Below, in pieces: positions 25,127 through 34,149 of a DNA stretch of 64,000 nucleotides (position 1 is its first letter; each line of letters opens with the position of its first letter). Source of the stretch: JAHEEL01 sp034660035. Lineage in GTDB: Bacteria > Actinomycetota > Acidimicrobiia > Spongiisociales > UBA5794. Below the pieces are notes generated by a model, which saw only the letters and a program-made list of their open reading frames with translations, did no database searches and was not told where the DNA came from. The stretch is taken from assembly GCA_034660035.1 (NCBI GenBank), contig JAYEIJ010000062.1:17467-81466 (forward strand). Direction: 5' to 3'. A program made the translations under genes and the position numbers.

Positions 25127-25506
25127 TCCTCCGTGAACGCCGTATATGCAACAGCATCCATCAGGTCGTCGAGGCTCGAACCTTCTGCCGGCGTGATCGT
25201 CACGATCCAACCGGCACCGAAGGGATCGGAGTTGATGAGTTCGGGTGCGTCCATCAACAACTCGTTGACGGTCGCCACAACGCCTGAGATCGGGGAGTAG
25301 ACGTCGTTGACCGACTTCGTGGACTCAACCTCTGCGATGCCCTCCCCCGCTTCCACGATTCGATCCACGTCGGGCAGGTCCACGTACACGACGTCATGGA
25401 GCGCCTTCTGTGCGTAATCGCTGATACCAAGGGTCACGGCGCCGTCGCTCTCCACACGGACCCACTCATGATTGTCTGTGTATCGAAGGTCTTGCGGGAT
25501 CTGCAC
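25123..25506 (-). CDS. gcvH: Glycine cleavage system H protein
   Basis: Lipoyl carrier of the glycine cleavage complex, 127 aa. The lipoyl lysine is K64 in VESTKSVNDVYSP. HEWVRVE, GISDYAQKALHDVVYVDLP and a C-terminal GWIVTI are typical. GTG start with AGGAG 8 bases upstream. No P, T or L gene is in this window. In mycobacteria gcvH also neighbours garA. Confidence 0.95.
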   Translation of the reverse strand: MQIPQDLRYTDNHEWVRVESDGAVTLGISDYAQKALHDVVYVDLPDVDRIVEAGEGIAEVESTKSVNDVYSPISGVVATVNELLMDAPELINSDPFGAGWIVTITPAEGSSLDDLMDAVAYTAFTEE

Positions 25507-25539
25507 GTGTCGTCTCCTGTCCTCGCGGGTTCAACCACT

Positions 25540-26106
25540 CTACCGCTCTGAGCCGGGCCTCTCGCCCGCGGCTATCGCTGCTCGCATGTCTCCGAGATAG
25601 CTGAACCCGACGATGTAGTAGGTCACGAGACCGGGTACTCCGACGGCGAGAGCAGCCCACCACAACCATCTCGTGTCGAGACCGTGCGCCACGTAGAACA
25701 TCGTGATCGAGAAGTAGAGCAGGAGCGTTGCGAGCTTGCCTAGCCAGCGCACGTCGAGCCGCCGGACGCCTTTCGTCCATCCGTAGGCGGCTCCGATCGC
25801 GATGACGATCTCCCTGATGATGATGGCCCATGCGAATACCCATGGGAGAACACCTGTGGTCAGTCCCAGGATCACGGCGACCGCCACAGCGAGCCGATCG
25901 GCGATCGGGTCGAGCATCTTCCCGACCTCTGTGACCTGATCGAGCCGTCGGGCCAGGTAGCCGTCGATCCAGTCGGTGGCCCCGATGACCCCGAGCAACG
26001 CTCCTGCCCAGGCGGTCTCACCGGTCAGAACGAGCCAGATGAAGACCGGGATGAGAAGCAATCGGAGGACCGACACCGCGTTCGGGATGTTCACTGCTCC
26101 CTGCAC
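25540..26106 (-). CDS. pgsA: CDP-alcohol phosphatidyltransferase (PgsA-like)
   Basis: Membrane enzyme, 188 aa, with about four to six helices. The complete CDP-alcohol phosphotransferase signature DxxDGxxARxxxxxxxxGxxxDxxxD is read from DWIDGYLARR to MLDPIAD. The N-terminal NIPNAVSVLRLLLIPVFIW is typical of glycerophosphate phosphatidyltransferases; the exact alcohol is inferred. GTG start 3 bases past the upstream stop. Confidence 0.9.
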   Translation of the reverse strand: MQGAVNIPNAVSVLRLLLIPVFIWLVLTGETAWAGALLGVIGATDWIDGYLARRLDQVTEVGKMLDPIADRLAVAVAVILGLTTGVLPWVFAWAIIIREIVIAIGAAYGWTKGVRRLDVRWLGKLATLLLYFSITMFYVAHGLDTRWLWWAALAVGVPGLVTYYIVGFSYLGDMRAAIAAGERPGSER

Positions 26107-26109
26107 GTT

Positions 26110-26517
26110 CTACGACACCTGAACGACCCGGAAACGCACTCGCGCGATCTCCTGATCCTCGAACGAGACCACGAAGGCGTAGCCCTTGGCTTCGGCGAAC
26201 TGGACGTTGTGGAAGGGGCTGACGATCGGCACGATGCTCGTCGCTCCCGGCGGGAGGTTCGGTGGCGCTCCCACCCTCAGTTTCCCTCTAGCCTCCACGT
26301 CGAGTCCGTGACCGTCCTCGTCGACAAGGGTGATCACGATCTCGAGCTCGCGGTGTCGCTCCTCCGGTTCGATCTCGGCAACCATCGCCAGTGTCAGATT
26401 CCGGTGCACCACCGGCAGCGATCGCGCGCTGATCGTGTCGAAACCCCCACCGAGGACGAACAGTTTCCCTCCCTGGACCTGTGCCGCGTCGGCAAGCATC
26501 GCCGTGGTCAATCTCAC
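26110..26517 (-). CDS. DUF6941 family protein
   Basis: A 135-aa protein beginning RLTTAMLADAAQVQGGKLFV, followed by GGGFDTI, the DUF6941 N-terminal pattern common in actinobacteria. It looks like an all-beta fold, with VVSFEDQEIARVRFRVV at the end. Function unknown. GTG start with AAGGA 7 bases upstream; operon with pgsA. Confidence 0.75.
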   Translation of the reverse strand: MRLTTAMLADAAQVQGGKLFVLGGGFDTISARSLPVVHRNLTLAMVAEIEPEERHRELEIVITLVDEDGHGLDVEARGKLRVGAPPNLPPGATSIVPIVSPFHNVQFAEAKGYAFVVSFEDQEIARVRFRVVQVS

Positions 26518-26739
26518 GTCTGTTCCTTCATCTCGAGAGCGTTCGTTCGGCCGTTCGGATCACGCAGACAGATCGACCCCCTACAGAGGTGATTCGAGTC
26601 GCGGAGTGCCGTGATCATGTTCGCACGATACCGGCTTGCCGGACGTCAACGGACACCACGCTGTCCCCTGTCCGACGTGATCACCATGAAGATGCGTCGC
26701 ATCCACGAGGAGCGGGATGTGCCCGCTAATGAGGAATCA

Positions 26740-28857
26740 CTAGAAGCGGACCCGCCAGAACTGCCGATCGTCTCCGACTCCGCGTATCAGGACGAGGTCG
26801 ACGTCGTTCTTGCCGTCTACGAAAGCGTCCGGCCGGATCATCGCCCCGAACTCCGTCTTCCCGTCCTCCGTCTCATCGGAGCGTGTAACGGCAGCGATAC
26901 GACCGTTCACGACCACGGCGAGGACAAGGTCGTCATGGTCATCGCCGTCCTTGTTGATCGTGCCGCTGATCCACGCAGGCACCGACGGTCCATCCACGTC
27001 AACAGCACCGAACGCGGAGAGATCCCGGACCCTCGCCGTGATGCCGGCGCCGGACTGCACCTCGAACTCCTCGATCCGACGGCCGAGGAGATCGGCGTGT
27101 CCGGGTGGAGCGAGCCCGAACGGTCCACCGGTCCCGAAATGATCGATCTTGCGAGCGGCAACCGCCCGAGCCTCGGAGCCGTCTGCACCGATAACGATCG
27201 TTCCTTCGGTGCCTTCGATCCGGCTTTCGGTTCGCTCCGGCCGGTCATCCCCGAACAGCGAGATGCCGTCGGTCGTCCACGGCAGTTCGATCCCGAGCAC
27301 GTCCGCCAGCGTGGGAAGAACGTCAACGGTCTCTGCCCGATAATCGTCGATCTCTCCCTGCCCGTGATAGGGACGCTTGATGAAGAGGGGAATGGCGGCG
27401 ACGTCCCCGACGGTCTCCTCGGTGACGACGCGCCGGTGCCGGGTGTCCGGTCGTACAGTGATCCCATGGTCGGCTAGGACGACGATCATCGTCTCGTCGT
27501 ACAGTCCGGCCTCCTCCAGTTCTGCGATCAGATCTTCGATGACGCCGTCGACGTACCCGACCTGAGCGAGGTGCATCTGGTAAGCCTGATCGACGAGCCA
27601 CACGTCATCACCCCAGCCGGGACTCACGCTCCCTGGTGCAGCTCCCGGAGCCGAGTATGTCTGCCCCGATGGAAGATACTCCCACGGTACGTGCGGAACG
27701 AGAGCATGAAGGAAGAAGAGCCTCGGCTCCTCTCCGGATGTTCCGACGCTCTGTGTGAACTGGGCGATCGGTTGGCGGCGGTCCGCCGAGTACGTCAACT
27801 CCTGGAAACGAGCGGTGATGTCATAGTCATTTCCGGCATCTCCACCGGAGAAGTTGGACCACGTCGTGTCGACCGGCGGCAGGTCGTCGGCCATGTCGTT
27901 TGGCAGGAACAGGTGTCCGGAGATGATCCTCAGATCGTTCACGAGGGCACGCCATCTCTCCCCCATCGGACGCACCGGGCGGCTGGCGTTCTCGCATGCG
28001 TACTCAGGGCAGAGGTCGGTCACGGCTTCCTGTACCTGGAGGTCGTATGTGTCGGCCAGGAGTGTGAACAGCGTGAACGGATGATCTCCTGCGGTCGGTA
28101 GTTTGTTGGGAGGCGGGTTCTTCCCGGAGAGAATGGCCGGAAGCGAGTTCTCCGTCTGTTGCTGTACGGTGACCGCGTTCCTGAACCACGTTCCGTCCTC
28201 TGCGAGTCGCGCGAAGCCGGGATAGACATCCTCCTGGATGTTCCCGTCGCCGTCCATCAGAGACGCGATCGGGAACTCGTCGAAGATCACCATGACGATC
28301 GGGGCGGGATCCTCGATGGTGATGTGGGATGGCTGCGCGATCTCGTTGGATGCGAACACGAGTTGCGAGACTGAGGAACCGAAGAGGAACAGACCGAGGA
28401 CGACGATCGGCGCGATCGCCGAGAAGCGGCCCACCGACCGAAGCGATTCGTAGCGGTAGAAGGCGAACGCAGTGGCCAGGCCGGCGGCCCCGGCGAGTAC
28501 CAGTTCGACCCAGGCCGGGAGACCGGCGAGCGGCGTGTGCGAGATGATCTGGAGAACGAGCATTCCCCCAAAGATCGCCAAGACGATCCAGTGCAGCACT
28601 GTCCCCGTCGGATGATGGAGTTTCCGAACCCCGACGACCCCCAATCCGATGAGGAGCGGCATCACGATCGTCAGGAGGAGGCCCAGGAGAACGATGTCGA
28701 TCGGCGGGGCCGCTCGCGCTAGGAAGAACTCCGCGTTTCGGCCGAGCAGATCGAGGAGCGGTTGTGCCACCGCGAGCACGAAGAGAACGACACATGACAC
28801 GACTACGTCGAGCGGCCCGATCCCCTCCGCTCTCGTTCGGGAGGTCGTTCCGGTCAT
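26740..28857 (-). CDS. Membrane-anchored sulfatase-family hydrolase
   Basis: A 705-aa protein: five N-terminal membrane helices (about residues 16-170) and an extracytoplasmic sulfatase/alkaline-phosphatase-fold domain. Metal/nucleophile regions include VMVIFDEFP, QQTENSLPAILSGKNPP, LHALVPHVPWEY and VLADHGITV. The nucleophile is probably Thr in QTENS, as in phosphoglycerol-transferase relatives, rather than a formylglycine Cys. Likely adds or removes a phospho- or sulfo-group on a surface polymer. Starts 2 bases after the methyltransferase stop. Confidence 0.85.
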   Translation of the reverse strand: MTGTTSRTRAEGIGPLDVVVSCVVLFVLAVAQPLLDLLGRNAEFFLARAAPPIDIVLLGLLLTIVMPLLIGLGVVGVRKLHHPTGTVLHWIVLAIFGGMLVLQIISHTPLAGLPAWVELVLAGAAGLATAFAFYRYESLRSVGRFSAIAPIVVLGLFLFGSSVSQLVFASNEIAQPSHITIEDPAPIVMVIFDEFPIASLMDGDGNIQEDVYPGFARLAEDGTWFRNAVTVQQQTENSLPAILSGKNPPPNKLPTAGDHPFTLFTLLADTYDLQVQEAVTDLCPEYACENASRPVRPMGERWRALVNDLRIISGHLFLPNDMADDLPPVDTTWSNFSGGDAGNDYDITARFQELTYSADRRQPIAQFTQSVGTSGEEPRLFFLHALVPHVPWEYLPSGQTYSAPGAAPGSVSPGWGDDVWLVDQAYQMHLAQVGYVDGVIEDLIAELEEAGLYDETMIVVLADHGITVRPDTRHRRVVTEETVGDVAAIPLFIKRPYHGQGEIDDYRAETVDVLPTLADVLGIELPWTTDGISLFGDDRPERTESRIEGTEGTIVIGADGSEARAVAARKIDHFGTGGPFGLAPPGHADLLGRRIEEFEVQSGAGITARVRDLSAFGAVDVDGPSVPAWISGTINKDGDDHDDLVLAVVVNGRIAAVTRSDETEDGKTEFGAMIRPDAFVDGKNDVDLVLIRGVGDDRQFWRVRF

Positions 28858-28859
28858 CG

Positions 28860-30317
28860 TCAGGCGATCGGTCGGAGAGCGAACATGATTCGGGTGCCGC
28901 CCGGCAGTTCCTCTTCGCTCTCAATCACGAAGTGTTCCTTGAGATATGAGCGCAGATCCGTCTGGTTGTAGTCCCGGTGGATCTCGTGAGGCTTTCTGTT
29001 CACCGTGAGTCCACGGACCATCGGATCGTCGGGTGAGACGAATTCGAAGATCACCCTTGCATCCAGGTCCGCCAGCCAGTCGACGAATGCCTTGAGCGGA
29101 ACGTTCCGTCCGATGACAAGGTGATGGACCACCGCCAGGCAGAGGACGAGATCCGGCGACGACCGATCGACCACCGGTGGCCGTTCGAGTCCGCGCCACC
29201 CGATGCCGGGCGACGGATCGGCCAGATCCTGGACCATCGGAAGAACGTTGTCGGGGCCACTCGCGGACAGCGACCGGTAGAACTCATCGAGGATCACCTC
29301 GTCGGCGTCCAGGGCAAGCACATAGCCCGCGGTCCCGGCAGCCAGTCTCGAGAAGTATCCGTCGTTCGCTCCGACGTCCCAGACAATGGTCGGGGCGTCG
29401 GCAGCCAGAGAGCGCGTGATGAATGCCGCCTTGGCGCCCCGGTGCACTCGCACGTGGTCGCACTCTGTTGCGTATTCGTTCCAACGCGACGAGCCGGGAT
29501 TCCATTCGAGTCCGCTCACGATCCGACGGAGACCGTTGACGTTGGACTCGATCATCTCCTTGGTGAACCCGGCGTCCTTGAGTTCGGAGCGGACGTTTCG
29601 GCCCCCACCGTGGTCTCGGCGCTCGGCCCGCGCCGGGAGCACCACGTGGAGCAGTCCGCTCCTACGGAGCAGGTCGCGTGAGGACATGACCCGGCGAAGC
29701 TGCTCTGCTGTGAGACCATCGGGCTGGCCGCGCAGCCAGGGCTGGAACGGGATGCCAACGTGCGCGGTCAGCATCAAGGGGTAGAGGTACTGGCCGAGGA
29801 ACTGGCGGTATCCGACCCATATGTCGCCCTCTTCGAGCGCTTCGAACGAGCCGATATCGATGAAGACGGGTTTCCGACCGAGCCACTGAACGTTGAACGG
29901 TGTCGAGTCCTTGAGGATCATGTCTTCAGCGAGCGCCGCCGAAAGAAGATCGAGTTGGAGCATGGCAGCGTCTCGCAGCATCGAGAAGGTCCATTCGTAC
30001 GGGTACGAGACGATGGGGATCGGGTCGTGTCGCAGTACCCCGGCCCACTCGACTCCGTCGATCGGCTTCACGTCGACCGCCGGCGTCGTCCCAATGATTC
30101 GACCGTCTGCAACGCCTTCGGCGAAGAACCGTGTGCCTGCGAGTTTCCGCCAGTTCTCCATGGACCGCTGGTCGAGCGCTCGGTAGATCTCGCCGTTCTG
30201 ATGGAATACCCGACTTCCGGGGTCCCGGAACGAACCGGGGTTCACATGGCGAGCACTATCGATCCCGGCCCTTTCCGATTGATGTGCCGCGGCGTCGGGG
30301 ATTGCGTCGTCCATCAT
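28860..30317 (-). CDS. Two-domain protein: kinase-like N-terminus and SAM methyltransferase C-terminus
   Basis: A 485-aa protein. The C-terminal class I methyltransferase begins at motif I, IVWDVGANDGYFSRLAA (about 311-327), and has LVLCLAVVHHL near residue 385. The N-terminal half has ILKDSTPFNVQWLGRKP then VFIDIGSFE; the D137-x4-N142 ... D154 spacing resembles the catalytic and metal loops of kinase-like folds. That reading is inference. Middle gene of a three-gene operon with a small membrane protein and the sulfatase, suggesting surface glycan modification. Confidence 0.75.
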   Translation of the reverse strand: MMDDAIPDAAAHQSERAGIDSARHVNPGSFRDPGSRVFHQNGEIYRALDQRSMENWRKLAGTRFFAEGVADGRIIGTTPAVDVKPIDGVEWAGVLRHDPIPIVSYPYEWTFSMLRDAAMLQLDLLSAALAEDMILKDSTPFNVQWLGRKPVFIDIGSFEALEEGDIWVGYRQFLGQYLYPLMLTAHVGIPFQPWLRGQPDGLTAEQLRRVMSSRDLLRRSGLLHVVLPARAERRDHGGGRNVRSELKDAGFTKEMIESNVNGLRRIVSGLEWNPGSSRWNEYATECDHVRVHRGAKAAFITRSLAADAPTIVWDVGANDGYFSRLAAGTAGYVLALDADEVILDEFYRSLSASGPDNVLPMVQDLADPSPGIGWRGLERPPVVDRSSPDLVLCLAVVHHLVIGRNVPLKAFVDWLADLDARVIFEFVSPDDPMVRGLTVNRKPHEIHRDYNQTDLRSYLKEHFVIESEEELPGGTRIMFALRPIA

Positions 30318-30331
30318 GATCGAACCGAACG

Positions 30332-30532
30332 TCAGTCCGACGACGGATTGGGTGCCGCGTTCTCGTCGGCCTTACTCGGATCAGTGTCCTGCCCCGCCTC
30401 GGCCGCCTTGTTCTTCCTGGCCAGCCGACTGCGCTTGGTCTTGAACAACACTGCGACGCCCGCAGTGCCTCCCAGGAGGGCCTGCACGATAAGGGTGCCG
30501 GTTCCGGGATCGAGATATGCAAAGTGAGTCAT
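30332..30532 (-). CDS. Small membrane protein with YLDPGTG motif
   Basis: A 66-aa protein: YLDPGTGTLIVQALLGGTAG forms an N-terminal motif plus one membrane helix, then a basic KTKRSRLARKNK stretch and an acidic tail. Short proteins with aYLDPGTGs occur widely beside polysaccharide and sulfatase genes; their role is not known to me. ATG at 30532 with AGGA 8 bases upstream; first gene of the methyltransferase-sulfatase operon. Confidence 0.8.
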   Translation of the reverse strand: MTHFAYLDPGTGTLIVQALLGGTAGVAVLFKTKRSRLARKNKAAEAGQDTDPSKADENAAPNPSSD

Positions 30533-30690
30533 GGGAAAGTCCTGTACCGTCCACCCGGGACCGTGCTCGGGCCGACGCGTCGCACGCCGACCGGAGGAAG
30601 TCTAACCCTGGATCCTGTCTCGACGGATCGAATCCCCTGAAATCGTGGCTGATGGTGCTCATCGATTCACCGCCCGAGGCCCTCAACGGG

Positions 30691-30696
30691 TACCGT
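30691..30696 (+). promoter_or_regulatory. Leaderless -10 element for the FGGY kinase gene
   Basis: TACCGT, 7 bases before the ATG at 30704, identical in sequence and spacing to the aldehyde dehydrogenase promoter. Confidence 0.5.
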
Positions 30697-30703
30697 GGCC
30701 GCC

Positions 30704-32257
30704 ATGAACGCACCCTCGCATGTACTCGCCATCGACCTTGGAACGTCCGGGCCGAAGGTCGCGCTCGTATCGAACCGGGGGGAAGTCCTGGCCAAGGCTT
30801 CCGAGTCCGTTGAACTCATCCTGCACGAGGGTGGTGGTGCAGAGCAGGATCCTCACGCCTGGTGGAGGGCGATCACCACCGCAGTGCGGCGAACGGCCGC
30901 GGCCTCCCCATCGACCAGGATCGCAGCGGTCTCGGTCACGACGCAATGGTCGGGCACGGTGACCATCGATGAGGGGGGAGAGCCGATCGGCAACGCGATC
31001 ATCTGGATGGACTCCCGGGGGGCCCGCTATCTCAAGGATCTCACAGCCCCGGGGCGGTTCAACATCCAGGGATTCGATCCGCGAAGGGCACGCCGGTGGG
31101 TGGCATCCACAGGGGGTGCTCCTTCGGGAGCCGGGAAAGACCCGATCGCCCACATCCTCTACCTGAGAAACGAACGGCCCGATGTCTATGACGCGGCAGC
31201 GAAGTTCCTGGAACCGAAGGACTACATCAACCTTCGGCTCACCGGTAGGACCGTCGCGTCCTATGACTCGATCGCCCTGCACTGGCTGACCGACAACCGT
31301 GATCCTGACTCCGTCGACTACGACGATGTTCTCCTCGACTATGCCGGACTGACGCGGGATCAACTCCCGACCCTGTGCCACGCGACCGAGGTGATCGGCG
31401 GACTGACCGCCTCCGCCGCCGAGGAACTGGGGATCCCCAAAGGAACTCCCGTCGTCGCCGGCACACCCGACGTTCACTCCGCTGGTATCGGCGCCGGTAC
31501 CGTGCGGGATTACGCCGCACACCTCTACATCGGCACGTCGTCCTGGCTCAGCTGTCACGTGCCGTACAAGAAGACCGATCTGCTGCACTCGATCGCATCC
31601 CTGCCGGCCGCCGTTCCCGGGCGGTGGCTGGTGGCCAACGAGCAGGAAACCGCGGGGAAGGCGGTCGACTGGCTGGCTTCCATCCTGTACCCCGGACGTG
31701 ACGTCGATGCATCGGTGTACGAGGAACTGAACGCGGCCGCGGCCTCCGTCTCTCCGGGGTCCGGTGGAGTGGTCTTCACACCGTGGCTCTACGGTGAGCG
31801 CACCCCCGTAGAGGACGCCAACCTGCGGGCCGGCTTCTTCAACCAATCCCTCGACACGGGCCGGGAGGAGATGATCAGATCGGTGTTCGAAGGCGTGGCC
31901 TACAACACCCGCTGGCTCCTCGAGACCGTCGAACGATTCACGAGGCGGCGTCTCGACCCCATTGCCATGGTCGGCGGTGGCGCCCGATCTGCACTCTGGG
32001 CCCAGATCCACGCGGATGTACTCGACCGGACGATCGTCCGCCGCGACGAACCGATCTGGGTGAACGTCCGCGGCGCCGGGATGCTGGGACATGCCGCCCT
32101 CGGACACATCGGATGGGACGAGATCGACGCGATGGCACCCACGGCAGCCACCCATGAACCCAACCCGGCCAACCGGGTCGTCTACGACAACCTGTACGAC
32201 ACGTTCCGTCGTATCCACAAAGCCAACCGCGGCATCTATCGCCGCCTGAACGGTTGA
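30704..32257 (+). CDS. FGGY family carbohydrate kinase
   Basis: A 517-aa sugar/polyol kinase of the xylulokinase branch. The N-terminal phosphate loop is AIDLGTSGPKVALV. The C-terminal FGGY part has FTPWLYGERTP and AMVGGGARSALWAQI. Substrate not determined. ATG at 30704 is chosen over the GTG at 30695 because of the -10 placed 7 bases upstream. The downstream PLP-dependent lyase gene starts 6 bases after its stop, so the two products probably act in one pathway. Confidence 0.88.
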   Translation: MNAPSHVLAIDLGTSGPKVALVSNRGEVLAKASESVELILHEGGGAEQDPHAWWRAITTAVRRTAAASPSTRIAAVSVTTQWSGTVTIDEGGEPIGNAIIWMDSRGARYLKDLTAPGRFNIQGFDPRRARRWVASTGGAPSGAGKDPIAHILYLRNERPDVYDAAAKFLEPKDYINLRLTGRTVASYDSIALHWLTDNRDPDSVDYDDVLLDYAGLTRDQLPTLCHATEVIGGLTASAAEELGIPKGTPVVAGTPDVHSAGIGAGTVRDYAAHLYIGTSSWLSCHVPYKKTDLLHSIASLPAAVPGRWLVANEQETAGKAVDWLASILYPGRDVDASVYEELNAAAASVSPGSGGVVFTPWLYGERTPVEDANLRAGFFNQSLDTGREEMIRSVFEGVAYNTRWLLETVERFTRRRLDPIAMVGGGARSALWAQIHADVLDRTIVRRDEPIWVNVRGAGMLGHAALGHIGWDEIDAMAPTAATHEPNPANRVVYDNLYDTFRRIHKANRGIYRRLNG

Positions 32258-32263
32258 GGTCCC

Positions 32264-33787
32264 ATGAGCACTATCGACCGCGCGAAGAACCTTCTCGACA
32301 GGCTTCCACCTCGGGTCGCCTCGGCGCTCATCGGTGGAGCGGCGAAGATCCCCAAGATGCGGAGCGTCCTCGAAGCCGAGTACGAGACGATGCTGGATGC
32401 CGCCCCGGTCGTGCGGCCGGACGCCGACGTGCCTGTCTACTCGCGCCTCCCGGAGACGGGTCGGGATCGCGACGAGATCATCGCGTTCGTTGCAGCACTC
32501 GCCGAGTCGGAGCAGGGCGAGTGGAGTGACGGTTATGCCTCGGGGGCCGTCTACCACGGAAACGCCCAGCACATCGAGTTCCTCAACGAGGTCTACGCCT
32601 TGCAGTCACAGTCCAATCCCCTCCACCTCGACGTCTGGCCATCGGGCATGAAGTTCGAAGCCGAAGTCGTTGCCATGACCGCAGGGATGCTCGGATCGTC
32701 AGCAGCGGCAGAGCGAGGCGACGAGATCGTGGGGACCGTCACGTCGGGAGGCACGGAGTCGATCATCATGGCGATGAAGGCGTACCGGGATCGTGCCGGC
32801 ATCGCCAAACCCGAGATGGTCATCCCCGACTCGGCTCACGTGGCATTCGACAAGGCGGCGGCCTACTTCGGCTACAAACAGATCCGGGTCCCCGTCGGAG
32901 CCGACTACCGGGCCGACGTCGATGCGATGGCTTCTGCCGTGACGAAACGAACGATCGTCGTTGCCGGGTCTACGCCCGGCTTCCCCCACGGCGTCATCGA
33001 TCCCATTCCGGAACTCTCCGACATGGCCCGCGAACGGGGAGTGGGCTTCCACACCGATGCGTGCCTCGGTGGCTTCGTACTCCCCTGGGCCGAACGTCTT
33101 GGATATCGCGTTCCCCTCTTCGACTTCCGGCTTCCCGGTGTGACGTCGATGTCGGCCGACACCCACAAGTACGGGTACTCCGCGAAAGGAACGTCGGTTG
33201 TTCTGTACCGCGGCAGAGACCTCCGCAGGTATCAGTTCCACGTGGCCACCGAGTGGCCGGGCGGCCTCTACTACTCCCCCACCCTCGCGGGCAGTCGTCC
33301 GGGAGCCCTCCTGGCAACCGCATGGGCCGCGCTCGTGGCCACGGGAGAAGACGGCTATCTCCGAGCGACGGAGTCGATCTTGGAGACAGGCACCCGGATC
33401 CGGGAGGGCATCGCTGAGATCGAAGGCCTGCATGTCCTCGGTGATCCCTTGTGGGTGATCGCGTTCGGCGCCGAGGACATCGACATCTACGAGGTCATGG
33501 CTCGAATGGCCGAGCGAGGATGGAGTCTCAACGGCCTGCACCACCCACCGGCCGTTCACATCGCCGTCACTCTCCGCCATACCCAACCGGGTGTTGCTGA
33601 ACGCTTCCTCGATGACCTCTCAGCGTCCGTTGATGGAGCACGGGCCGCCGGAGGTGGAGCGACCACGGGCGCTGCACCCATGTACGGCATGGCAGCCACG
33701 TTCCCCTCACGTGGCGCCGTCAACGAGTTGATGACGCGCTACATCGACAGGATCTACGAGGTCGAAGACGAAGACCCGGCCGGCTGA
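32264..33787 (+). CDS. PLP-dependent lyase, sphingosine-1-phosphate lyase / group II decarboxylase family
   Basis: A 507-aa fold-type I PLP enzyme. The internal aldimine lysine is in SMSADTHKYGYSAKG, the motif of S1P lyases and glutamate decarboxylases. TSGGTESIIMAMKAYRD binds the phosphate, and HTDACLGGF carries the PLP-contacting Asp. GNAQHIEFLNEVY and LHLDVWPSGMKFEAE resemble S1P lyase. Natural substrate unknown. Coupled to the FGGY kinase; GAGG lies 4 bases before the ATG. Confidence 0.85.
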   Translation: MSTIDRAKNLLDRLPPRVASALIGGAAKIPKMRSVLEAEYETMLDAAPVVRPDADVPVYSRLPETGRDRDEIIAFVAALAESEQGEWSDGYASGAVYHGNAQHIEFLNEVYALQSQSNPLHLDVWPSGMKFEAEVVAMTAGMLGSSAAAERGDEIVGTVTSGGTESIIMAMKAYRDRAGIAKPEMVIPDSAHVAFDKAAAYFGYKQIRVPVGADYRADVDAMASAVTKRTIVVAGSTPGFPHGVIDPIPELSDMARERGVGFHTDACLGGFVLPWAERLGYRVPLFDFRLPGVTSMSADTHKYGYSAKGTSVVLYRGRDLRRYQFHVATEWPGGLYYSPTLAGSRPGALLATAWAALVATGEDGYLRATESILETGTRIREGIAEIEGLHVLGDPLWVIAFGAEDIDIYEVMARMAERGWSLNGLHHPPAVHIAVTLRHTQPGVAERFLDDLSASVDGARAAGGGATTGAAPMYGMAATFPSRGAVNELMTRYIDRIYEVEDEDPAG

Positions 33788-33807
33788 GGTACGTGCGCTA
33801 ACGCCTT

Positions 33808-33864
33808 GAGGTGTCTGGCGTAGAAAACGGCACGGATCCGTCGCTTTTCTACGCCAGACACCTC
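33808..33864. repeat. 20-bp perfect inverted repeat with 17-base loop
   Basis: GAGGTGTCTGGCGTAGAAAA (33808-33827) is exactly complementary to 33845-33864. The loop contains the palindrome ACGGATCCGT. It follows the lyase gene by 20 bases. It could be a terminator, but there is no U-tract and the arms are unusually perfect. Confidence 0.85.
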
Positions 33865-33925
33865 CATGTCGCGTTTGTGTGGCACTATGGAACCGTCATC
33901 AAGGACCATTCGAGAGGAGACACCC

Positions 33926-34042
33926 ATGGCGAACAAGGACAAGGGTGGGCGGAGCAGCAAGAAGGCCGCCTCGCGAAGCTTGAAGGAGAAGCGTCAGGCC
34001 AAGAAGGCCAAGAGGGCAGGCGATGAGCGAAAACCTCTCTAG
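33926..34042 (+). CDS. Small basic protein, 38 aa
   Basis: Reads MANKDKGGRSSKKAASRSLK then EKRQAKKAKRAG and ends ERKPL. Short Lys/Arg/Ala-rich proteins of this pattern are common in actinobacteria, from memory, and have no known role; nucleic-acid contact is plausible. AGGAG precedes the ATG by 6 bases. Standing alone between the inverted repeat and the glycosyltransferase genes. Confidence 0.75.
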   Translation: MANKDKGGRSSKKAASRSLKEKRQAKKAKRAGDERKPL

Positions 34043-34149
34043 GAGTTGACTTCCGCAAGACCTCTTTCCAACGAATCCCTCCCTTCGATCGGCGCCGGCG
34101 CTCCCGGCGATAGGATGCCGGTGGCCGGATCCTCCATCTCGGGACAGGT

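Noticed and set aside
25507..25539. Glycine riboswitch before gcvH
   Set aside because: The gap upstream is only 33 bases, too short for one.
30683..32572. Minus-strand ORF of 629 codons
   Set aside because: Antisense to the FGGY kinase, whose family motifs are intact; no recognisable domain in the antisense frame.
33808..33864. Insertion sequence ends
   Set aside because: Only 57 bp in total and no transposase nearby.
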